NCBI GenBank assembly: GCA_900617975.1
Contig: UZAE01001462.1
Location: forward strand, 1 to 13,216
Source of the DNA: Rodentolepis nana
Lineage: Eukaryota; Platyhelminthes; Cestoda; Cyclophyllidea; Hymenolepididae
Length of the DNA: 13,216 nucleotides
Reading direction: 5' to 3'
Part shown: one piece after another, positions 6,822 to 13,216 of the stretch
How the letters are laid out: each line of letters opens with the position of its first letter
Numbering within the stretch: the first letter of the stretch is position 1
Translations under genes and position numbers: made by a program
Notes under the pieces: model-generated
The model's database searches: none
What the model was told of the DNA's origin: nothing
Seen by the model: the letters and a program-made list of their open reading frames with translations, nothing else

Positions 6822-9800
6822 ATGGCGAGCTTTATTGCAAAGCAGCTTATTGGAAATCAGCTGGATTCTGTGAAAGGTAAGTTGCACCCTAGTTGAGAGC
6901 ACATTTTCCTCAATGACGTTTTTGTATCTTTACAATATTTCATGATGCAAGTCATTAGGGAAATTTAGATTAAAGCCCAAGGAGAGTGAAAATAATTAAT
7001 TAAATTTATTAGAAGAATTCTTCAATATTTACAATTTTAAAATTGGAAATTCAGCTATTTAAGGAACGATAGTCTCCCTCGAATCATCAAATCATCCTAA
7101 TTTAATTATTTATAAGGGATAACCAACTTTGGTACTTTTTCATAAATATATAATTGTAAGCAATCTCGTGGGATTGTTCAGTTTCCACCTACTTGTTAAT
7201 TTCGAAAGAAAGCATATGAATATTGACTGAATGTAATCTCTAAAGTTTCTATATGGTGCATTAGTACTTATAGTGTGAAGCCAGATATTTGGTCATCTCA
7301 ACGCAATTACATGTACTTTAATTAGTCTTTGTAGGTTCATTTATGGGCCATAGTAAAAATTCGATTTTCCAGTCCATTTTTATGAATATTCTAAAAATAA
7401 GTGTTGCCATTTGCAGGATTCTCAAGTCGATGAGCGTCAATACATTTCCATTGCGTATATTTGTTGAATGTACGCATTTGACCTAAACTATGTCTAATTC
7501 CAACTCTTTTTTACTCTTGTATGCTGACAATGATACTCACAACTTTGTGGGCATTCGGAAGTTCTTTATATGTGAACACAAGTTATTCAGTGATGTGTTC
7601 TGAAGCATTAATAAGCAATCCTTCATCAATACAACAGTGCAAATACCTAAAATTGACTGCTATTGTTGCCCCTCCCCCCCACCCACCCCACCCTCCTCTT
7701 TCGATTGAGGACAAACATTCTGAAACTTCTTCCAATGACAAACTTGCATTCTGGAGAAGTGCCGTTTTCCTATTGCACTGTTATTTTAGACAAATAGAGT
7801 AAATAAGCACTGACCAAATCTAACGATTGCATTCGTCTATTTAAGGCGCCTTGGGCGACAAAAAGGATGAAGGTGGTTCATCTGGAGCAAGAGAAATTGA
7901 TCCAGAAGTGGAAGAAGCCCTTCGAGAAGCCGAGCAAAAACGTCAGGAGAAACACCGAAAAATGGAGGAAGAGCGTGAGGCCATGAGGCAAGATATTCGT
8001 GATAAGGTAAAATGGAATCGAAGTGATTGGCTGTATTTGTTAAACTTGCTCTCTAAGATAATCTGAATTGAAAGACGTTACTTTGTTGGGTGCAAAGCAA
8101 TGAGTGACTAAAAATTAGATTAAAACTAGTTCCACACCCTATCTACTAGTCCTCATATATCGTAAGGCTTCGTTCAAGGTGAATCTCAGCTTTTTATAAA
8201 GACTGTCGTATGAGCTATTTTGGTACATTATCAATGTTGATAGATGAATTAATTTCCCACATGCGTTGTGTAAAAACAGATCTTCGTAAATCAAGTTCCA
8301 AACGCACATGAAGGCAAAATACCATGTTGATCCAAAAATTGGTAAGTTAAGGAGACAAGCTTGAGGCCCCTATCTTATTGTCTTAGCACCAGAAATCCGT
8401 GGAGATTTTACCTACAATACATTACTAAGGAGCACACAATCTGCCGGTATTAGTATCCTCCTTGGCATATCTCATCCCAATTAACTGCCAATCAATCGAT
8501 TTATTTAATATGATATGATATGATCTGAATATGGCAAATATGTAATCTCTTTGCTTGGTGTTTTAAAATAAATACTAAGCAAATATCGTCAATTCTATTT
8601 GTCCACTAGAGGATGGGTCCAAAACATCAGAAGAAATTGTTCCACTTGGAGTGGTTTCAGGTAGATTTCCGCTACAGTGATCGTAACAACTGCTGATTTA
8701 TCTTTATAATTTTAGTTGCTTAGTTAGTGATACGAGGGAATTAGGACAAATGCATTAAGTGAGGAGAAGATGATGTAGCGTCGGTGATAGTAAAATCTCC
8801 TTTGAAGTTCTTGTTTAACTATTTCTCACGCAAAAGGAAGTTGAAAATGGAGACTACGCTCCCTTTTTTACCGAAATAGTATTGGGGCGAACTCTGGATA
8901 AAAGTTGGTTCCACAGGCATGAATCAATGAATTTTCAAGGAATATTTAAACTTGTTTAATTTAAATGAAGTAAGTAACTATTTCAGTTTCATGAATCAAG
9001 TGCAACAATAGCAAAAGTTATGTGTGAGGTAAAATATATTAAGTTACCTTTTGTATATGTTGTTGCTTTCTTTAACGTATTGGTAAATACGTACATGTCA
9101 AATTTAGATAAGTTTAGTGATCCAACTAAAACTGATTAGATAAAACCAACAAGACAAATTCTTGGGGGCAAATGAAGGTCAGTTTGTCTCGTTTCAAGTA
9201 CCTAAGAGTGAGTTGGCGTTTTTATCAATTCAGTCTACTTAATTACTAGAAATTATTTCAACGTATTCTTCCATGGATGACCAGTTCTCACCACGTTACA
9301 GAGCGACTTTTGAATTCTGAAAGGTCATAAAAAAGCCCAGACTTGGTGTACAGCTTTCTTCTTTGAAAAACTTGGCGCATAGATCACGAATTCGCCTTAA
9401 GCTAGCAGAGCTCATTGGCATTCGAGAGGTTTATATTACTCACACATTTTCTACTTTGAAATATGCGCTTCATAAACAGGCAATGGGTAGCAATTTCCAA
9501 AGGCGATAACTTATCAACCTGAAATCTCACAATCTTAATATGGAAAAATGTATTTTTGCTTTTGCAAGTCATCTCCAAATAATTAAGCTTTGGCAAAGCA
9601 TAATATAAATCTTTTTTTCTTCCATATAAAATTATTCAATTTCAATTTGTTGTCACTTGTAAATTTAAGATTTAGCCTAATGGCCAGTTGTCTCATAATA
9701 ATCGTTTTGAGTGAGACTAATTAGTTCTTCCATTTCTTCTAATTACCTTTGAGGTCAAATGTGTTTTTTACTTTGCCTTCAACTAATTGTGTACTTTTTA

Positions 9801-12800
9801 AAGTTGTCTTTTTTGCATTTATTTCTTTTAAATAAAACAAGATTTAAAGTAGGTTAAAAAGTAAACACTTTTGCATTTAGCGAAAAGTTACCCCTAGTAT
9901 TCTAGAGTCGCATTTACTAATGGGATGGGCGTTAGTAAAGTGTTTGAAAAACTTTCATCAAAACAACTTGATCTTTCGTCTTCTATTGCTAAAGCCTGTC
10001 GGAAAAACACTTTTTGTGTTCCAAGGCTACTTCAACATAATAATGTTTCCAAGAATATTTATCTAACAATCATCTCTGTAACTACTAATTGTTAGATATT
10101 TAAAATTTTTGACTTGCTTCCAAATAGGTTTTCTTTGCAAGACTATATTCAAATTAAGATGTCTATCTTTGACTTTAAAGCAAAAGATTGAGCAAACTCA
10201 ATTGACGGTCATTTTAAAACTACTTTTCCCCCCAAAGTTGTAGTTTGGTGATATTAAGAGGTTCTTTCATTGATAAGCAAATATCATCTCAGCGCGTAAT
10301 TTTATTTTATTATTTTGTGCTTATGAGGCGAAATATGACTTGGAGAGTTTGATTTAAGTTGATATTATCTAAATTTCGCGCGACAAGACTTTCTCTTGAT
10401 CAATTTTATCAATTTAAAGATGGGATTTGATCTCCGCTTGTGGCAGATCACTCTTCAAATTCCCAATTTTAGAAAGATCACATTTATTTTTTTTGGTTTT
10501 CTCTTTTCAGTATGGCATAAAGAAGAAGGAGGTGGAGGTGGACTTTGATGAGCTGATGTTGAACAACGAGGGTGGTCGTGTGGGTAGAAAGCGCAAAACT
10601 CCCGCAGAGTTGGCAGCGGAAGCCGACAGAGCCGCTGCGGATGAAGACTCCATCATCGGTGAGTTGCCGGTCTCTTACCTCCTTTAATTCCTAATTTTTG
10701 GAACTAATTGGTCGACCGAGCTTCATTTTCACTGGTTGAGGATTGTTCGCTCGAGCTGTTTTTTTTAAATAAAATTCGAGTCAAACATAGTGCTTTAGAA
10801 TGCGAATAAGTATTTGCATGTGTTGTATTAAAGTCAATTCTATAACCACAAAGCGCCTCTAATTTTTACTCATATATTATATATTTAGAGTGTTGGAGAG
10901 GATTGGTAAAGCTATGCAACAAATCAGGATTTAGCAGTTGTAGCAGAACAGGAATTCACTTCAGTAGTATAGAGTGATCAAAGCTACTGTAAGTGAAAGG
11001 CCAAAATTCTTAGTGAATATACTGCTTTAATGAAGGGGGTGGAGTGGGATAAGGAGCACTACAGTGTACTTTGCTTTCACCTTTTGTCGTGAGATTAATT
11101 AAAAGTGGACTTTGGGGAAAAGTATTCGTAAGACACATGGTTCTCGTGTTCGTATATTAGTCTATACTACTTTCTACAAAATACTGGGATTTGAGAATAA
11201 CATGGAGTTCAATTAATTACTTCTCTTTTAATTACTACTAGGGAAATGTACTCAAAATGATGACAAAGGGCGATGTAATTTCAACTTCATTTGCCAAAAT
11301 TATAATGCAGGCTTGCTTTTTTAACATCAAAATTTTGCGCATTCTAGGTAAAAAATATTGTAAAAGCTGCACTAATTGGGCTTTTTTAGTTACTTTTTAC
11401 ATTTGTATAAACCTTTCAAAAATGAACCAGTTTATTATAAAATTATAGAATTGGTTGAAATTAGAAATGTAGTTGAGGTTTGCTAAAACTCGTCTCAATT
11501 CATTTTGTACTATTCCTGTTTCTGTTGTGACAGTAAAATAACTACTCCCAAATAGCAAAACAATAACAAAGTTATGAATACAGCTAATATTAAAACTATA
11601 GACCATATTCGGGGACCGAAATGATATTATAAATTTGCCTGAACAGAAAATGGATAAATAGTTTCCCACATTGTGACAAAATGCCCCTTAGAAATGCTGA
11701 GATAGCTCAATCAGGGGTGTAGGGATAGAATTAAGGGTAGAGAGTCGAGTAATTGAAGAATTTTAATTGCAATTAAATCAGGCTGTTCCCATCCTATTCA
11801 GGAATTAATGGCCCGATGCATCACTGTTAGAATTGATTTCACTTAAGCATGAGTGCGTTTGTGTAAGGTACTTTCCCAATTTATTGGGCTCGTTGGATAG
11901 ACTGAATGGTTGGTCACAATATCCCATTAGATTTGCATTTAACATGCGCTTTTCCTTGAGGTGAAGTGTAGTTTTTAAATAAAATAATATGGAACCTACT
12001 TCTTGGTTCACTCAAAGCAGTTAATGGTTTTGCGAACATATAACAATTTTGATGTATATTGATTCTGCAAAAGTTTCATTAACAAATGAGTAACCTTTAG
12101 CATTTAATTAGCTCCATTGTATTTTATTTTGTGTGATTTTTCTCGTGGATGTTGCAGCTAAAACCCTTGTTCGTTATATTTGGCTTCTATAACATTGGCC
12201 AATCACAGGTTTGCAAATAGCGCCTCCCTCTCCTAACTAAGATATCATCAATAAGAGTTTTAAAGTGAAAGGATTGAGTGGTTTGTGTTCATACCTGAAT
12301 CACCTAAACACCAACCATAAGTGACCCAAGTTTGGTGTCTAAATAAGTCGCTATACATATGCTTTACGGATTCAAAAATGTCCTTGGTAAAACTAACGGG
12401 TATCCGACCTGGATTTAAGACACCTTAAATAGACCAATACCATTGACAAAGAGGAACTAATTATCAGAGGAATGTGCTTGTCTACCATAGAGACCACTCT
12501 AAATTTGATAGTTGAGACAAAGGTTAAATTGCACAGATATTTGTGTCTTTGTTCTATTTAATTCCAAGCAATAAATATCACAGCCTCTTTGCGTTATTAG
12601 CATTTGGAATAATTGAGTGCCAAAAAACGCCAACACTTCGTTTTCCAATTTATGATGGGGGAGATTGAGAATAAGACCTGCTGCCGTAAAAGACAATGCG
12701 CACAATTGCGATTAAAAACTGCCCTTTCAAGACCGATTTACATAACAAAATTCATTATTTTTTCTTCTGCATTAAGGTATGCTGCCTGAGAGCATGCGTG

Positions 12801-12874
12801 ATATCGCCTCAAAAGTTACCGAAGCTCCCGGGAAACTGATCTCAGATGCACAGGAGAAGTGCACCATTTCATAG
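6822..12874 (+). CDS. cpx: Complexin, complete, four exons, with C-terminal CAAX box
   Basis: Complexin binds the assembled SNARE bundle and both clamps and promotes Ca2+-triggered vesicle fusion at synapses. Exons are 6822-6876, 7846-8006, 10511-10658 and 12777-12874; all introns are GT-AG with phases 1, 0, 1, giving 153 aa. The N-terminus (FIAKQLIGNQL) matches invertebrate complexins. An acidic accessory helix is followed by the SNARE-binding central helix at about residues 48-79, with KHRKMEEEREAMRQDIRDK then YGIKKKE; the conserved Arg and Tyr73 are present. RKRKTPAELAAEA follows in exon 3. Exon 4 encodes an amphipathic, membrane-binding-type tail ending Cys-Thr-Ile-Ser, a CAAX prenylation motif like those of Drosophila complexin (one splice form) and vertebrate CPLX3/4. 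The splice between exons 2 and 3 falls inside the central helix. The start ATG is the first Met in frame with the conserved N-terminus. Reading past the exon 3 donor would give a short, CAAX-less end. Confidence 0.97.
7669..7698. repeat. C-rich tract in complexin intron 1
   Basis: A run of C-blocks separated by T or A (CCCC, CCCCCCC, CCC, CCCC, CCC). The - strand therefore has at least four G-runs with short loops, the pattern of a G-quadruplex. It lies about 150 nt before exon 2, so the C-rich RNA could also act as a splicing or poly(C)-binding site; that is inference. Confidence 0.7.
8505..8523. repeat. Short ATATG-type microsatellite
   Basis: About three tandem copies of a TATGA pentamer in complexin intron 2. 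It is simple sequence with no assigned role. Confidence 0.6.
10061..10097. repeat. Perfect inverted repeat in complexin intron 2
   Basis: ATCTAACAAT (10061-10070) and its exact complement ATTGTTAGAT (10088-10097) are separated by 17 nt, and one further flanking T-A pair extends the stem to 11 bp. In the pre-mRNA this would fold as a hairpin about 410 nt before exon 3. It could be the remnant of a small palindromic element or a structural splicing element; there is no proof of either. Confidence 0.6.
12158..12208 (+). other. Candidate alternative terminal exon of complexin
   Basis: A 51-nt segment between a good acceptor (GATGTTGCAG) and a donor-like CAG/GTTTGC inside intron 3. Joined in phase 1 to exon 3 it would add about 11 residues (AKTLVRYIWLL) and a stop, giving a complexin without the CAAX tail. 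Drosophila complexin does have alternative C-terminal exons, but here the support is only splice-site shape and phase. Confidence 0.15.
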
Positions 12875-13216
12875 ACGTAGTACAGGTTCCCAATGCGTTT
12901 TTCTTTTCTTATTATTCAACCGCCTTTTATTTAGCTCCCCACTCTCTCCTCCTCCTCGCAATATCTTTCTCATCGCATAATACTAACTATTGATTTTAGT
13001 AGAATATAGTTATAGAAAGAGGCGGTGATGTCCTTACGCGTATACAGCTGCCTTCTTCCAAACATTAGATAGTCTAATCAAAACTAGAGCGTTCTCAGCG
13101 TATTTAATCATGCAAGGCCAAGTGTTCTGCCTTTGTTTACCACCTCTCCCCTCTCCTTCGCTTTCTATTTTTTTCTGCTCCTTCCCCCCCCCCTCCCCCA
13201 CCTCCCCCACAACTCA
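12875..13216 (+). other. 3' flank or 3' UTR of complexin
   Basis: Sequence after the complexin stop, increasingly pyrimidine-rich. No AATAAA or ATTAAA is seen up to the window end, so the transcript probably continues beyond it. The last 33 nt hold a tract of C-runs (13184-13209), giving a G-quadruplex pattern on the - strand. Confidence 0.5.
13184..13209. repeat. C-rich tract at the window end
   Basis: A ten-C run followed by CCCCC, CC and CCCCC blocks separated by T or A. It resembles the tract in complexin intron 1 and is likely length-variable. The - strand has the G-run spacing of a potential quadruplex. Confidence 0.75.

Noticed and set aside
7521..7802. 93-codon frame in complexin intron 1
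   Set aside because: It spans the C-rich simple tract and lies within an intron that is fixed by the phases of the flanking complexin exons.
9402..9596. 64-codon - frame in complexin intron 2
   Set aside because: No motif, no splice or promoter support; its length is expected by chance in AT-rich DNA.
11397..11669. 90-codon - frame in complexin intron 3
   Set aside because: Phe/Ile/Asn-rich translation of AT-rich DNA, with no recognisable domain or gene signals.

Overview
This is an animal nuclear genome window with spliced genes and AT-rich DNA. The best guess is a parasitic flatworm, possibly a tapeworm. The reasons are a mix of very short introns (31, 31, 39 and 46 nt in one gene; 65 and 73 nt in another) with introns of 1 to 2.5 kb, low GC, and the divergence of the proteins from vertebrate and insect homologues. 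The phylum is an inference; no single marker proves it.

Three genes are firm. (1) On the + strand, 2642-3401 holds the last three exons of beta-1,4-galactosyltransferase 7 (B4GALT7), the Golgi enzyme that adds the first galactose of the proteoglycan linker. Its 5' exons are not securely located. (2) On the - strand, 4261-3473 is a complete five-exon ATG101 gene (213 codons), the HORMA-domain partner of ATG13 in the ULK1/Atg1 autophagy-initiation complex. Genes 1 and 2 converge tail to tail with only 71 bp between their stop codons. (3) On the + strand, 6822-12874 is a complete four-exon complexin gene (153 codons), a SNARE-binding regulator of synaptic exocytosis. It ends in a CAAX prenylation motif and has long introns of 969, 2504 and 2118 nt.

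Layout: 1-1468 has no supportable gene. 1469-2555 holds exon-like pieces, read either as a small separate gene (weak resemblance to the telomeric OB-fold protein TEN1) or as 5' B4GALT7 exons; both readings are tentative. 2642-3401 is the B4GALT7 3' end. 3473-4261 is ATG101. 4262-6821 is intergenic and contains a pyrimidine-rich island of about 0.4 kb flanked by a 9-bp direct repeat, which looks like a small retroelement or solo-LTR insertion, followed by the complexin promoter and leader. 6822-12874 is complexin. 12875-13216 is its 3' flank, ending in a long C-rich tract.

The three genes have unrelated jobs (proteoglycan synthesis, autophagy initiation, neurotransmitter release) and show no sign of forming an operon. 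I found no CRISPR array, tRNA, rRNA or prokaryotic-type system.
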